A stretch of 64,000 nucleotides of DNA from Gammaproteobacteria bacterium (GTDB lineage: Bacteria > Pseudomonadota > Gammaproteobacteria > Xanthomonadales > Wenzhouxiangellaceae). Numbering within the stretch: the stretch's first letter is position 1; each line of letters begins with the position of its first letter. The DNA is taken from contig JAJFKY010000014.1 in assembly GCA_021772975.1 (NCBI GenBank), positions 172,486-236,485 of the forward strand, in the 5' to 3' direction. Both the position numbers and the translations under genes were made by a program. Below, one piece after another: positions 18,331 to 28,760 of this stretch. The notes beneath the pieces are model-generated. The model made no database searches. It saw nothing but the letters and a program-made list of their open reading frames with translations, and was not told the origin of the DNA.

Positions 18331-19319
18331 GAGGTCACCTTGGATCTGGCCTGATCAAGCCTGGCTCTGGGATCAAAATCATGTTCGGTTTCACGTAGTT
18401 GCTGATAGAGTTTTTCTGCTTCGGAGCTAAGCTGGGTGGGCATGGCGATCTGCAGCACCACGATCAGGTCACCCGGCTGCTTGCCCTGCATGCCTTTGCC
18501 TTTCAGGCGTAGCTTGCGTCCGCCGCTTGAGCCTTTGGGAATCTTGATATTGATATCGCCGCCCAGAGTAGGCGCGGTGACGGTCGCACCCAGCGCCGCT
18601 TCCGACGGGCTGACGGGCAGGGTCAGGATAATATTCTTGCCGTCCACGCTGAACAGCGGGTGCGGGGCCAGTTCAATCTCAATAAACAGATCGCCGTTCT
18701 CACCGCCACCCATGCCCTGGCCACCCTGGCCACGCAGCCGCATCTGCTGACCTTGACCAATGCCGGCCGGGATTTTGATATTCAGAGTTTTGCTGCGCTG
18801 CCGGGGCAGGCCATCTTCACCGGCTTCGGTGACACGGAAAGAGATCTGCTTGTCACCGCCGGTGGCGGCTTCTTCCAGCAACAATGCCAGTTTGGCATGT
18901 ACATCTTCACCGCGTCTGCGCATGGTTCTGCCTCCAGCGCCCGAAAAGCCCCCGGAAAAACCGCCCTGGCCGCCGGCGGCCTGGCCGAAAATAGACTCGA
19001 AGAAATCACTGAACCCTTCGGCATCGCCCTGGCTATAACTATATGACTGTGCATGCGGCTGCCAGCCCGGTGGCGGGCGGAAGCTGCCATCACCGCGCTG
19101 AGCACCCATTTTACGCAGCTGGTCGTATTCGGCACGCTTATCCTTGTCCTTCAGAACCTCATAAGCTTCACCGACTTCCTTAAAGCGTTCCTCGGCATCG
19201 GCCTCCTTGCTGACATCCGGATGATACTTACGCGCCAGCTTGCGGTAAGCGGTTTTGATGTCCTTGGCGGAAGCGGTCTCCGGCAGGCCGATAATCTTGT
19301 AATAGTCTTTGAATTCCAT
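18327..19319 (-). CDS. cbpA: Curved DNA-binding protein / DnaJ-type co-chaperone CbpA
   Basis: The protein is 330 aa. The J-domain occupies residues 1-70 with HPD at 33-35 in [21 protein letters not shown] Gly/Phe/Ser-rich linker follows (about 90-135, [19 protein letters not shown]), then two C-terminal substrate-binding beta domains; there is no zinc-finger cysteine cluster, separating it from DnaJ. It stimulates DnaK ATPase and binds curved DNA. Length matches the family (about 300-330). cbpM follows with a 4-bp overlap. Confidence 0.92.
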   Translation of the reverse strand: MEFKDYYKIIGLPETASAKDIKTAYRKLARKYHPDVSKEADAEERFKEVGEAYEVLKDKDKRAEYDQLRKMGAQRGDGSFRPPPGWQPHAQSYSYSQGDAEGFSDFFESIFGQAAGGQGGFSGGFSGAGGRTMRRRGEDVHAKLALLLEEAATGGDKQISFRVTEAGEDGLPRQRSKTLNIKIPAGIGQGQQMRLRGQGGQGMGGGENGDLFIEIELAPHPLFSVDGKNIILTLPVSPSEAALGATVTAPTLGGDINIKIPKGSSGGRKLRLKGKGMQGKQPGDLIVVLQIAMPTQLSSEAEKLYQQLRETEHDFDPRARLDQARSKVTS

Positions 19320-19440
19320 GCGTGATGGATAACCTCAGTTGGCAGTCGATCAATGCGCTGTTTTATACCTCAATGAAATATGCAGGCGACCGTGCGGTAT
19401 TCAACACACCGCCTGCATTGTTACGTTCTGTTCAGGCCAG

Positions 19441-19472
19441 GCCGGCTTAGAGCCAAAGGCTGGTAAGCCGGC
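19441..19472 (-). terminator. Strong stem-loop after the S9 peptidase gene
   Basis: GCCGGCTTA (19441-19449) and TAAGCCGGC (19464-19472) form a perfect 9-bp stem with an inner AGCC/GGCT stem. It begins 33 nt beyond the peptidase stop on the minus strand. There is no T-run after it, so termination is plausible but unproven. Confidence 0.45.
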
Positions 19473-19504
19473 AGTACCCGTTATTTATATTTCAGACCAA
19501 TGAC

Positions 19505-21496
19505 TTATTTGCTGCCGTCACTCAAGTGTTCAGCCAAAAACTCCACATAAGCGGCAGAGGCCGTAATCCGATTTTCGCGCTTGCGGAAACCATGCCCCTC
19601 ATCCGGGAATACGATGTATTCCACCGGCACGTTATTGGCGCGGACGGCTGCCACCAGTTCATCACTTTCTATCTGTAATACACGGGGGTCGTTAGCGCCC
19701 TGAACCACCAATAGCGGTTTGGTGATTTGGCTGGCGTGGAACAGCGGGGAAATCCGGCGGTGACGTTCGGCATCGACGGCCGGGTCGCCCATTTCGTCAT
19801 ATAAGGCTTCCTTGAACGATTCCCACCACGGTGGAATGCTTTCCAGCGTGCGCACCCAGTTGGTCACACCGAAGATATCAATGCCGGCGGCAAATACATC
19901 CGGTTCAAATGCGAGTGCCGCAGCCACCATGTAGCCACCATAGCTGCCGCCGATAATGGCAATTTTGTCGCTATCCACCCAATCCAGGCTGGCCAGATAG
20001 TTTTTGGCATAGACGATGTCCTGTAAATCGACTTCGCCGTGTTTTTTGTCATCCATATGGAAGAATGTTTTGCCATACCCGGATGAGCCACGATTGTTGG
20101 CGGCCAGCAGGGCATAACCGTGATTGACCAGGTGTTGCTGTGCGGCGCTGTAGCCACGGCGTGATTGTCCACCCGGACCACCATGCACCCAGACCAATGC
20201 GGCTACCGGGTTTGCCGCGCTGGCGCCTTTGGGCTTGTAGAGCACGCCGGGAATTTCCAGGCCATCAAAACTGGGGTAGCGCACCACTTCGCTGTTGACC
20301 AGATGGGCTTCATCAATAGCGGGGTTCAATGCCTGGGTCAACTGACGGTGCTGCTGATCGGCCAGGCTGACCACATGCACATTGGAAGGAGAAGTGTCCG
20401 AATTGATGACGAAAGCAATTCTGGATTCGTTACCGGAAAAACGCACCTGACCGATATCACCCGCCGGCAGTTCCGGCAGGGTGACGGGAGCTTCTGTCTG
20501 ATTGTCATACAGGGTCAGTTCGGTGCTCGCATCGGCGTTGATGCCGGATACGCGATAACGGCCGGAAGGTGAGTCCAGGTAAAACTGTACATCCCAATCG
20601 GCTTCCAGTTCGGCACTTTTTTCGCCATCAACCAGGTTATAGCGCCACGCCTGATTAAATTCGCCGTGTTCATTGGTGCCATAAATCAAGGCCTGGTTAT
20701 CGGCGGTAAAGTCGTAAACACCGTAGCTGATGTTGCCTTCGTGCTCGGTGATCAGCCTGGGTGTTTGATCATCGCCAGCCAGATTGACCAGGTACAAATC
20801 AGAATCTGCACTGGTGCGTGATTTACTCAACGCCAGCCATTGACCGTCTGGGCTGATGTTGGCGATGGCATAGCCATCATCATTCTGGAAGACCAGGGTG
20901 CGTTCATAGTCATCGCTGTTGTACTGGTACAGGTCAAAAAAGCGCGAGTCACGCTCGTTGCTGGTCACCCAAAATACCGAGTTGTCCTGATGCCAGCCGG
21001 TAAAGCCGGCCTTGACCTCGTCACCAGGGGTTAAATCCCGCACGCTGCCGTCCGTAGCGCGCACATACAAATGGTTTAACTCATTGCCGCCTTCATCAAA
21101 GGTGTACAGCACCCGGTCATCGCGCGGGAAGTAGCTGATCGCGTATACGGCGTTGCTGGTGGAGTGGGTCAATGCCGTGGTTTCTCCGGTTACCGGATCC
21201 ATTGCATAGGCGTTGAATACACCGCTTGCATCAGAGCTGATCAGCAAAGCATCACCAGACGCTGCAAAGGTATGGCCGGCCGAGCTGGACATAAAGTAGG
21301 TGGTGGTCTGGAAAAAGGCAGCGGCATCGTATTCGGGGGTATCAGAGGCTGATGGTGCCTGATCTTTCTGGTTATCGGAGACGGCTGCTGCAGACTCTGG
21401 GTCTGCAGCAGTTTGAGTGGATGGATCATCAGAGTCACAGGCCATCAATACTGCTATTGATACCAGTGTCAGTAGAAAACGGAAGGTTCCGCGCAT
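19505..21496 (-). CDS. S9-family prolyl oligopeptidase-type lipoprotein
   Basis: The protein is 663 aa with ribosome site ACGGAG. Lipobox VLMAC gives lipidated Cys20; the next residues are Asp-Ser-Asp-Asp, and Asp at +2 is the classic signal that keeps a lipoprotein in the inner membrane of enterobacteria. A low-complexity linker follows to about residue 55, then a WD40-like beta-propeller (about 60-400) and an alpha/beta-hydrolase domain with Ser518 (GGSYGG), Asp603 (GANDPRV) and His635 (GHGF). It cleaves oligopeptides in the periplasm, as DPP4 or acyl-aminoacyl peptidases do. It is a single-gene unit. Confidence 0.92.
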   Translation of the reverse strand: MRGTFRFLLTLVSIAVLMACDSDDPSTQTAADPESAAAVSDNQKDQAPSASDTPEYDAAAFFQTTTYFMSSSAGHTFAASGDALLISSDASGVFNAYAMDPVTGETTALTHSTSNAVYAISYFPRDDRVLYTFDEGGNELNHLYVRATDGSVRDLTPGDEVKAGFTGWHQDNSVFWVTSNERDSRFFDLYQYNSDDYERTLVFQNDDGYAIANISPDGQWLALSKSRTSADSDLYLVNLAGDDQTPRLITEHEGNISYGVYDFTADNQALIYGTNEHGEFNQAWRYNLVDGEKSAELEADWDVQFYLDSPSGRYRVSGINADASTELTLYDNQTEAPVTLPELPAGDIGQVRFSGNESRIAFVINSDTSPSNVHVVSLADQQHRQLTQALNPAIDEAHLVNSEVVRYPSFDGLEIPGVLYKPKGASAANPVAALVWVHGGPGGQSRRGYSAAQQHLVNHGYALLAANNRGSSGYGKTFFHMDDKKHGEVDLQDIVYAKNYLASLDWVDSDKIAIIGGSYGGYMVAAALAFEPDVFAAGIDIFGVTNWVRTLESIPPWWESFKEALYDEMGDPAVDAERHRRISPLFHASQITKPLLVVQGANDPRVLQIESDELVAAVRANNVPVEYIVFPDEGHGFRKRENRITASAAYVEFLAEHLSDGSK

Positions 21497-21843
21497 GGTT
21501 TATCTCCGTATTGTTCAAGTGGATGGTGTAGCTGAAGCTTCTTCGCGCCTCATAGGGTGCTACATGCTTTCATACATTAATGGGCAGCAGTTGCTTAATG
21601 CTGTCGATTTTTAAATCAAAGGCTTAAAAAAATAGCGTTTTATAGTTCTATGCATTAATTTTTACTTCTAGTGGTTTATTGTATGCTTTTATTTCAATTG
21701 AAATATTTTTTCGCTACTGTTGTACAATTTTTCAATATATAAAATTATATTATATTTTTACATTATAGAAGAACGGTCTTCCCCGGTAGGGGTTGCAATA
21801 AAACGCTTTCTATTTTTATCAGTCATAATTTTTTGCCTGGACT
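21497..21843. other. 347-bp AT-rich non-coding region
   Basis: The stretch 21600-21840 is very AT-rich, with runs such as TATATAAAATTATATTATATTT near 21735-21757. It separates the parC stop from the S9 peptidase start and presumably carries the peptidase promoter. No convincing -35/-10 pair, RNA gene or ORF is seen. Confidence 0.4.
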
Positions 21844-24096
21844 TTAAATTAAATTAATTCTACTAACTTTCTGATACCCTTTGGGCAGTTTCCTTCCCCG
21901 TTGCGCACGCTCACCCTGAAAGTGCTCCAGATCAGCAGCCTTCAAGCGCAAATATTGCTTACCCGACCAGACCTGGACTTCGCCGCCTGCCGGCAGTAGT
22001 GCGGCGCCCAGCAGGTATTCCTCGCCGGCTTTCAGTTTGGCGGGCGGGATCTGGATCAGTTTATTGCCCTTGCCGCGCGCCAGTTCAGGAATATCCTGGA
22101 GCGGGTAACACAGCAGATAGCCGCTGTTGGTAACCAGTACCAGCAGATCATTGTCCGGGTCATTCACCAGGCAGGGATGGATCAGATCCATGCCTTTGGG
22201 AACGGTCACCAGTTGTTTGCCGGCTTTCTGGCGGCTGACCAGGTTGGCGAAATCGGTGTAGAAGCCATAACCGGCGGTGGACGCCAGCAATACGCGCTGG
22301 CCGTCATCGGCTAATACCACGCCCCGGAACTGACTGCCCGCCGGCGGGGATAATTTGCCGGTCAAAGGCTCGCCATGACCGCGCGCCGACGGTAGTTGAT
22401 GGGCCGGGATGGTATAGGCCCGGCCGGTGCTGTCCAGGAACACCGCGTTCTGATTGCTGCGGCCGTTGGCGCTTAGCGACAGACTGTCGCCGGTACGGTA
22501 GTTCATGGCGCCGGCATCGACATCGTGGCCTTTGGCGGCGCGTACCCAGCCTTGTCTGGAAACCACCACCGTAACCGGTTCGCTGGGAGCCAGATCGGTT
22601 TCCTTGAGGGCCTGGGCGGCTTCGCGTTCAACCAGTGGCGAGCGCCGCTCATCGCCGTATTTTTCCGCGTCTTCCAGCAGTTCGTCGCGGATCAGGCGCT
22701 GGAGCTTTTTCGGTGAAGACAGTAAATCATCTAATTGCTGGCGTTCCGCGTCCAGTTCCGATTGCTCGCCCTTGATACGCATTTCTTCCAGCCGGGCCAG
22801 ATGGCGCAGCTTCAATTCCAGAATGGCTTCGGCCTGGGTACCGGTCAGGCCAAAGGTCTGGATCAGGACCGGTTTGGGTTGGTCCTCGCTGCGGATGATC
22901 CGGATCACTTCATCGATATTTAAAAACGCGATCAGCAAGCCTGCCAGAATATGCAGGCGATCGACCACCTGGTCGAGCCGGAACTCCAGGCGGCGACGTA
23001 CGGTTTCACGGCGGAATTCTATCCATTCCTGCAAAATGCTCTTCAGATTCATCGCCGCCGGTTTACCGCTGAGCGCGATAATATTCATATTGACCCGGTA
23101 ATTGCGCTCCAGATCGGTGGTGGCAAACAGGTGTTGCATCAGCTGTTCGCAATCCACCCGGTTGGAGCGCGGCACCAGCACCAGCCGGGTGGGGTTGTCC
23201 TGATCCGACTCATCGCGCAGATCTTCCAGCATCGGCAGTTTCTTGGCCTGCATCTGGGCGGCTATCTGTTCCAGAACCTTGGCGGGCGAAGTCTGATAAG
23301 GCAGCGCGGTGACAATGATATCGGTGGCTTCTTTTTCCCAGATGGCGCGCGCTTTGATGCTGCCGCTGCCGCTGGCATACAGCTTCAGCAAATCTTCCCT
23401 GGGAGTGATGATTTCCGCGGCGGTGGGGTAATCCGGGGCCAGAATGTGCTCGCACAATTGTTCCAGCGAGGTGCGCGGGTGCTCCAGCAGGCGAATGGTG
23501 GCGGCCACCACTTCACGCAGGTTATGCGGCGGAATATCGGTGGCCAGGCCCACCGCAATACCGGACGCGCCATTGAGTAGCACATTCGGCAGGCGGGCGG
23601 GCAGGCGCTCGGGTTCTTTCAGCGTGCCATCAAAGTTGGCTACCCACTCGACCGTGCCCATCGGCAACTCCTGCAGCAGCGTTTTGGCATAGGCGGTCAG
23701 GCGCGATTCGGTATAACGCATGGCGGCGAAGGATTTGGGATCGTCCGGCGAACCAAAGTTGCCCTGACCGTCTACCAGCGGATAGCGATACGAAAACGGC
23801 TGTGCCATCAGCACCATGGCCTCGTAGCTGGAGGCATCACCGTGGGGATGAAATTTACCAATCACATCACCGATGGTGCGCGCCGATTTTTTCGGTTTGG
23901 AAGTTGCCGATAAGCCCAGTTCGGACATGGCGTATACAATCCGTCGCTGCACCGGCTTCAGCCCATCGCCGACATGCGGCAAGGCCCGGTCAAGCACCAC
24001 ATACATGGCGTAATTCAGATAAGCGCGCTCGGCGTATTCATGCAGGGGTTCGCGTTCGTGGTTGCTGAAAACCATGGGTGTGGTCGATTCTGTCAT
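21844..24096 (-). CDS. parC: DNA topoisomerase IV subunit A
   Basis: The protein is 750 aa, matching E. coli ParC (752). The winged-helix/tower N-terminal domain holds catalytic Tyr128 in [10 protein letters not shown]; the C-terminal beta-pinwheel follows from about residue 500. It decatenates daughter chromosomes with ParE. ParC rather than GyrA is indicated by length, by [16 protein letters not shown] and by the lack of a GyrA box. In the quinolone-contact helix the sequence is [10 protein letters not shown], so position 88 (equivalent to E. coli Ser80, using the Tyr128/Tyr120 offset) is Ala. The acidic contact Glu92 is kept. The ATG has only a weak ribosome site. Confidence 0.96.
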   Translation of the reverse strand: MTESTTPMVFSNHEREPLHEYAERAYLNYAMYVVLDRALPHVGDGLKPVQRRIVYAMSELGLSATSKPKKSARTIGDVIGKFHPHGDASSYEAMVLMAQPFSYRYPLVDGQGNFGSPDDPKSFAAMRYTESRLTAYAKTLLQELPMGTVEWVANFDGTLKEPERLPARLPNVLLNGASGIAVGLATDIPPHNLREVVAATIRLLEHPRTSLEQLCEHILAPDYPTAAEIITPREDLLKLYASGSGSIKARAIWEKEATDIIVTALPYQTSPAKVLEQIAAQMQAKKLPMLEDLRDESDQDNPTRLVLVPRSNRVDCEQLMQHLFATTDLERNYRVNMNIIALSGKPAAMNLKSILQEWIEFRRETVRRRLEFRLDQVVDRLHILAGLLIAFLNIDEVIRIIRSEDQPKPVLIQTFGLTGTQAEAILELKLRHLARLEEMRIKGEQSELDAERQQLDDLLSSPKKLQRLIRDELLEDAEKYGDERRSPLVEREAAQALKETDLAPSEPVTVVVSRQGWVRAAKGHDVDAGAMNYRTGDSLSLSANGRSNQNAVFLDSTGRAYTIPAHQLPSARGHGEPLTGKLSPPAGSQFRGVVLADDGQRVLLASTAGYGFYTDFANLVSRQKAGKQLVTVPKGMDLIHPCLVNDPDNDLLVLVTNSGYLLCYPLQDIPELARGKGNKLIQIPPAKLKAGEEYLLGAALLPAGGEVQVWSGKQYLRLKAADLEHFQGERAQRGRKLPKGYQKVSRINLI

Positions 24097-24191
24097 GGAA
24101 AATATGGGTCTAGATGGTGATACGGGTATTGTAGTGGGTCTGGGTGGTTTTGTGAGGGTTCAGATTATGCGCCAGCGTGCGCGAACCCTGA

Positions 24192-24290
24192 TCGCCCGCC
24201 AGCGGGCTCTTACAAGCCCGGGTTGTTCTATATCAGCTCACTGGCGGCCCCAAACCAATCCACACACTGTAACAGCCCGCTGGTGGGCGA
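24192..24290. repeat. Inverted pair of REP-like palindromic units
   Basis: The arm TCGCCCGCCAGCGGGCTCTT plus ACA (24192-24214) and the arm beginning TGTAACAGCCCGCTGG (24268-24290) are reverse complements with two mismatches in 23. Each arm is itself a GCCCGC-NN-GCGGGC mini-palindrome. The same unit occurs as a perfect inverted pair at 37014-37086. The element sits between parC and the NRDE gene. Confidence 0.75.
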
Positions 24291-24332
24291 CCAACAGCCT
24301 GAAGCCTAGCGCCGCTTTGCCTTGAACCAGAT

Positions 24333-25085
24333 TTACAACTGAAGCTGTGTATGCCCATCCGGCTGGCCCTGAGCGTTATAACGCTGTTCATAAAAATCAA
24401 CGCGGCCGATGCGGGAAACCAGCACCGTGGTCGACGAGCGGGTGCCGTAGCTGGGGGTGACGATCTTGCGTGCCGACAACACGCGCTCCAGTTCCCGTTT
24501 AACGCCGGTGTTGGGTAAAGCATCATCCTGGGCGGTCTGTTCATCAGCCAGAATGCTTTGTAATTGCTGATGATCCGGGGAGCCGGATAAAACCTGCTGT
24601 AACTGTGATTTGCCGTCGGTCACTTTAGGCCAGGCGGTATTCAGCGTAGCGTTGCTGAGACCATGCACTCCGGAGCCAATGCAGGCGATCTCATCGGCAC
24701 GGTTGCTGATATGCCATACAGCCTGGCGATCACCCACCAGCAGATTGAAACCGGCATACCGGCTTGCTTCTGACTGGATGCGACGGGCGTAATCGGCTGG
24801 ATCAATATCGCGCTGCAAAAAGCCGGTAACCAGCTCGCCCCGGCTCAGTTCGGATTCAGCCGCCGGGATTTCGCGGTAATTGGTTACCGCGGCAAAACGT
24901 CCGTTGGCGGTCATGCCCATCCAGGTGCCGCCCGCCTGCAGATCCCGCCCGGCGATAATGATCGGATCAGTATCGGGCCAATGGTGCGCCGGCTGGGTGG
25001 GGCGGGCGTGGAATTCGTCGCGGTTGGCGGCGATGACCAGGGGGTAATCAGGGTGGGTCTGCCAGGCGAACAGGATCAGGCACAT
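24333..25085 (-). CDS. NRDE-family protein (TANGO2-like)
   Basis: The protein is 250 aa. The N terminus MCLILFAWQTHPDYPLVIAA leads into NRDEFHARP, the Asn-Arg-Asp-Glu signature of the NRDE/TANGO2 family, followed by DLQAGGTWMGM and FAAVTNYR, also typical. The N-terminal Cys2 resembles the N-terminal nucleophile position of Ntn hydrolases, but activity in this family is not settled; eukaryotic TANGO2 has been linked to haem and lipid handling. It lies between parE and parC, all on the minus strand, with 104 and 236 bp gaps. Confidence 0.85.
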   Translation of the reverse strand: MCLILFAWQTHPDYPLVIAANRDEFHARPTQPAHHWPDTDPIIIAGRDLQAGGTWMGMTANGRFAAVTNYREIPAAESELSRGELVTGFLQRDIDPADYARRIQSEASRYAGFNLLVGDRQAVWHISNRADEIACIGSGVHGLSNATLNTAWPKVTDGKSQLQQVLSGSPDHQQLQSILADEQTAQDDALPNTGVKRELERVLSARKIVTPSYGTRSSTTVLVSRIGRVDFYEQRYNAQGQPDGHTQLQL

Positions 25086-25189
25086 GGTATTAACCTATCG
25101 CACCCGGGCGCGATATAGGCCGGATCGATTACTATCCGGCATGACTACTGCTCCACATTGATGTTGGTTCATTCGCACCCTGCCGCGGC

Positions 25190-27070
25190 CTAAACTTCCG
25201 CCAGATCGCCCTTACTCTCCAGCCATTTGCGCCGATCCGCGGAGCGTTTTTTGGCCAGCAGCATGTCCATCAGTTTATGGGTGGCCTGGGGGTCATCAAT
25301 GGTCAACTGCACCAGGCGGCGGGTATCCGGGTTGATGGTCGATTCGCGCAGCTGCGAGGGGTTCATTTCACCCAGGCCTTTGAAACGCGTCTCGCTGACT
25401 TTGCCTTTGATCTTTTCGGCCGCGATGCGATCCAGAATGCCTTTGCGCTCTTCACTGTCGAGGGCATAAAACACCTGCTTGCCGACATCAATACGGTATA
25501 ACGGCGGCATTGCCACAAACACGTGTCCAGCCGCGACCAGGGCCTGAAAGTGCTGCATAAACAGGGCCGATATCAGCGTAGCGATATGCAGGCCGTCGGA
25601 ATCGGCATCCGCCAGAATAATAACCTTGCCGTAGCGCAGGCCGTCCAGGTTGCCGTTGCCGGGGTCCATGCCGATGGCCACCGCCAGATCGTGGACTTCC
25701 TGTGAATTGAGCACCGCCCCGGATTCGACTTCCCAGGTATTCAGGATTTTTCCGCGCAACGGCAGGATGGCCTGAAACTCACGATTGCGCGCCTGTTTGG
25801 CTGAGCCACCGGCCGAGTCGCCTTCCACCAGAAACAGTTCGGTCTGATTCAGATCCTGGCTGGAACAATCCGACAGTTTGCCCGGCAACGCCGGTCCAGA
25901 GGTGATTTTCTTGCGTTTGACCTGTTTGCTGGCCTTCAGGCGTTTTTCGGCGTTACTGATGGCCAGTTCGGCAATGGCTTTGCCGGCCTCGACATTCTGA
26001 TTCAACCATAAGCTGAAGGTGTCCTTGACCACCCCGGCGACAAAGGTGGCGATAGAACGCGAAGTCAGGCGCTCTTTGGTCTGACCACTGAACTGCGGAT
26101 CGCTCATCTTGACCGATAACACAAACGCCAGCCGCTCCCAGATATCTTCCGGCGCCAGCCGCACACCGCGCGGCAGCAGGTTTTGAATATCGCAGAACTC
26201 GCGCATCGCTTCGATCAAGCCGGTGCGCAGGCCATTGACGTGGGTACCGTGGCCGACGGTCGGGATCAGGTTGACATAGCTTTCCTGCATCAATTCGCCT
26301 TCCGGCAGCCACACCAAAGCCCAGTCGACCTGCTCGTCATTGCCTTTTAATGAATCCATGAACGGGCTGTCCGGCAGGTAGTCCAGACCGGCTACCCCGG
26401 CCTGCAGGTAATCGGTCAGGCCATCTTCAAAATACCAGCTGAGCTGATCAAGCCCGGGCGCATTGAGGGTGACGCATAAGCCCGGGCACAACACCGCTTT
26501 GGCTTTCAGGTTGTGTTCCAGCTGTTTGAGCGAAATTCGGCTGGAATCGAAATATTTGCTGTTCGGCCAGAACCGAATCCGGGTGCCGGTGTTGCGCTGA
26601 CCGACACTGCCGACCACTTTCAGCTCGGAGGTTTTTTCACCATCGGCAAAACTCATCTGATACTCTTTGCCATCGCGTTTGACCAGGACTTCCAGGCGGG
26701 CTGACAGCGCATTGACCACCGACACACCGACGCCGTGCAGGCCTCCGGAAAACTGATAATTCTTATTGGAAAACTTACCCCCGGCGTGCAATCTGCCCAG
26801 AATCAGCTCGATGCCGGGTAGTTTGTGTTCCGGATGCTCATCGACCGGCATGCCACGACCATCATCGATAACTTCAATCGAACCATCCTCATGCAGGGTC
26901 ACTTCAATGCTGCTGGCGTGTCCCGCCAAGGCCTCATCGACACTGTTATCCACCACTTCCTGGACCAGATGGTTGGGCCGGGTGGTATCGGTGTACATGC
27001 CCGGGCGGCGGCGCACCGGCTCCAGGCCGGTCAGGACTTCAATATCGGCGGATTGATAGGATTTAGTCAC
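25190..27070 (-). CDS. parE: DNA topoisomerase IV subunit B
   Basis: The protein is 626 aa from GTG 27070 (VTKSYQSADIEVLTGLEPVR), which matches E. coli ParE (630 aa) at the N terminus; an upstream TTG at 27151 would add 27 unrelated residues. GHKL ATPase motifs are visible: DNSVDEALAG, DDGRGMPV and GLHGVGVSVVNALS. The TOPRIM domain has EGDSAGGSA and DADSDG for magnesium binding. The ribosome site is weak. It pairs with ParC to form topoisomerase IV; the two genes are separated only by the NRDE gene. Confidence 0.95.
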   Translation of the reverse strand: MTKSYQSADIEVLTGLEPVRRRPGMYTDTTRPNHLVQEVVDNSVDEALAGHASSIEVTLHEDGSIEVIDDGRGMPVDEHPEHKLPGIELILGRLHAGGKFSNKNYQFSGGLHGVGVSVVNALSARLEVLVKRDGKEYQMSFADGEKTSELKVVGSVGQRNTGTRIRFWPNSKYFDSSRISLKQLEHNLKAKAVLCPGLCVTLNAPGLDQLSWYFEDGLTDYLQAGVAGLDYLPDSPFMDSLKGNDEQVDWALVWLPEGELMQESYVNLIPTVGHGTHVNGLRTGLIEAMREFCDIQNLLPRGVRLAPEDIWERLAFVLSVKMSDPQFSGQTKERLTSRSIATFVAGVVKDTFSLWLNQNVEAGKAIAELAISNAEKRLKASKQVKRKKITSGPALPGKLSDCSSQDLNQTELFLVEGDSAGGSAKQARNREFQAILPLRGKILNTWEVESGAVLNSQEVHDLAVAIGMDPGNGNLDGLRYGKVIILADADSDGLHIATLISALFMQHFQALVAAGHVFVAMPPLYRIDVGKQVFYALDSEERKGILDRIAAEKIKGKVSETRFKGLGEMNPSQLRESTINPDTRRLVQLTIDDPQATHKLMDMLLAKKRSADRRKWLESKGDLAEV

Positions 27071-27213
27071 GGAAAAATTGGCTGCTGCAAAACCGCTAGT
27101 GTAACGATTCCGCGGCCACGATGAGAAGCCTGTTTTGGTTACGATGATCAATACCGGCTGGTGTGACTGCAGTCTGTGCGGTTGATGGACTGCAGATAAT
27201 TTGACCGCCGGGT

Positions 27214-27756
27214 TTAACGGCAGTGATAATCCTCGGTGCGCATACGGCCTGTTTTGGATATCACCAGGCGATGTCCCAGGTGCGGTTTATCGGTGATGCA
27301 TATCAATAGATTGCCGCTGCTTTCGGGGGCGGTGCCATCCGGATAAAACCGGAAATGATCGCGCTGACCGCTGGTGAGAGAAATACCGTCAGCCAATTGG
27401 CTGACCCGCAGCACCGGTTCACCACGGCTGCGTTGATCGTTGGCGTCAAAATCCTGAAAGATGATCCAACCTTTCCGCCAGTTGGCCGCGCCGTTACAGG
27501 TCTGTTGGTTATTACTGGGACAGACCACGATCCGCCGGTAGTTGTTGACCGCGGTATTGCGGGCATAGTTGAGATCGGTCAGTAACTGCTGGCGGGTATC
27601 CATAACCTTGCTGCGTTCCATCATCCTGCCGACCCCGGGCAGGGCGGTTACCGACACCACACTAACCAGGGCAATAGCAATCATCAGTTCCACATGGCTG
27701 ATGCCCAGTTGACGGATAAATTTTCCCGGAGAAAAAGTTTGCATGGAATATTTCAT
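27214..27756 (-). CDS. Type IV pilin-like protein, GspH/FimT type
   Basis: The protein is 180 aa from ATG 27756 with AGGTGAG upstream. A class III signal is present: Gly18 followed by ISHVELMIAIALVSVVSVTA, so prepilin peptidase would cleave after Gly18 and leave the conserved Glu at +5. The usual G-F-T-L-hydrophobic-E core is altered to G-I-S-H-V-E. The C-terminal domain (DLNYARNTAVNNYRRIVVCP, then GWIIFQDFD) matches GspH/FimT minor pseudopilins. Cys pairs may form disulfides. No other pilus or type II secretion gene is nearby, so it is an orphan. Confidence 0.82.
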   Translation of the reverse strand: MKYSMQTFSPGKFIRQLGISHVELMIAIALVSVVSVTALPGVGRMMERSKVMDTRQQLLTDLNYARNTAVNNYRRIVVCPSNNQQTCNGAANWRKGWIIFQDFDANDQRSRGEPVLRVSQLADGISLTSGQRDHFRFYPDGTAPESSGNLLICITDKPHLGHRLVISKTGRMRTEDYHCR

Positions 27757-27939
27757 TGTTACTCACCTGTTGTCACAGCACTACGGGTTGAGCATATGAT
27801 CAGGTTTTGCCAGCAACGCAACCTTCTGAAAACCTGCTGATTATCCAGCCAGGTTTTCTGCAGGTATTTCATGCAGTTAGGACTGAGGTGTGAAGGCTTC
27901 AGCCAGACTGATGCCAGTGCATTGAATAACCGGCAGGGC

Positions 27940-28641
27940 CTACAGTGCTTGATTATCAGTGCTGTCGTGGTACGCGGGTTGTTCCCGGATCAAGTCCGTG
28001 ATGGCGTCAATAAAGCGACTGCGTGGCCATTCCACCGCGCCCAGGCTGCGCAGATGCGGAGTCATCATCTGGGTGTCTATTAACCTGACATCGTTGGCAA
28101 GTAATACTTCATCGAGTTTCAGCAAGGCGATCTTACTGCCATCGGTATGCCCGGAAAACATCGATTCCGCAAAAAAAACCTGCCCCAGCGCCACCCCGTA
28201 TATTCCTCCTGCCAGGCTGCCATCGTCAGTCCAGATTTCAATGCTGTGCGCATAACCAAGCTGGTGCAGCCGGATATAGGCGAGTTGCATTGGTCCATGC
28301 AGCCAGGTTTCAGGCTCATTCTTGCGGGGCGCGGCGCAGTGTTGTATCACCTGCTCGAAAGCCTGGTTCAAACTCATCCGATAGTGGCTGTTACGCAGTT
28401 TGCGCCGTAGCCGCCGGGAACAGTGTATTTCTCCGGGGATAAACACCGCGCGTGGATCGGGTGACCACCATAAGATCGGGTCTTCGTTGCCGAACCAGGG
28501 AAAAATACCGCGCTGGTAGGCCTGTAACAGTCGCTCCGGGCTTAAGTCTCCACCAGCAGCCAGTAAACCGTTAGGTTCATCCAGCGCCGTGCTTACAGCC
28601 GGGAAGCTGTCTGGCGCGGTATTGTCGAGGTTGGCGATCAT
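27940..28641 (-). CDS. aat: Leucyl/phenylalanyl-tRNA--protein transferase
   Basis: The protein is 233 aa (E. coli 234). Family motifs are clear: GLLAAGGDLSPERLLQAY, RGIFPWF, ILWWSPDPRAVF, IEIWTDDGSLAGGIYGVALG and FAESMFS. It attaches Leu or Phe from tRNA to N-terminal Arg or Lys of proteins, marking them for ClpS/ClpAP (N-degron pathway, cytoplasm). It appears to be a single-gene unit; the usual neighbours such as bpt or clpA are not in view. Confidence 0.95.
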   Translation of the reverse strand: MIANLDNTAPDSFPAVSTALDEPNGLLAAGGDLSPERLLQAYQRGIFPWFGNEDPILWWSPDPRAVFIPGEIHCSRRLRRKLRNSHYRMSLNQAFEQVIQHCAAPRKNEPETWLHGPMQLAYIRLHQLGYAHSIEIWTDDGSLAGGIYGVALGQVFFAESMFSGHTDGSKIALLKLDEVLLANDVRLIDTQMMTPHLRSLGAVEWPRSRFIDAITDLIREQPAYHDSTDNQAL

Positions 28642-28760
28642 GCCGCCTGATTATAAGAGCAAGCAGCCATTTATCTAATGCGTGGAAGCAGCAGTATTGC
28701 GTAAACCCGATAGTTGATCGCCGCTGCTGATTGAACCGGATACTCCAGCATTTCAGGTCG

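Noticed and set aside
22505..23101. 198-codon plus-strand open frame with Ser/Arg-rich translation
   Set aside because: It is antisense to parC, a certain gene; long antisense frames are expected in such codon usage.
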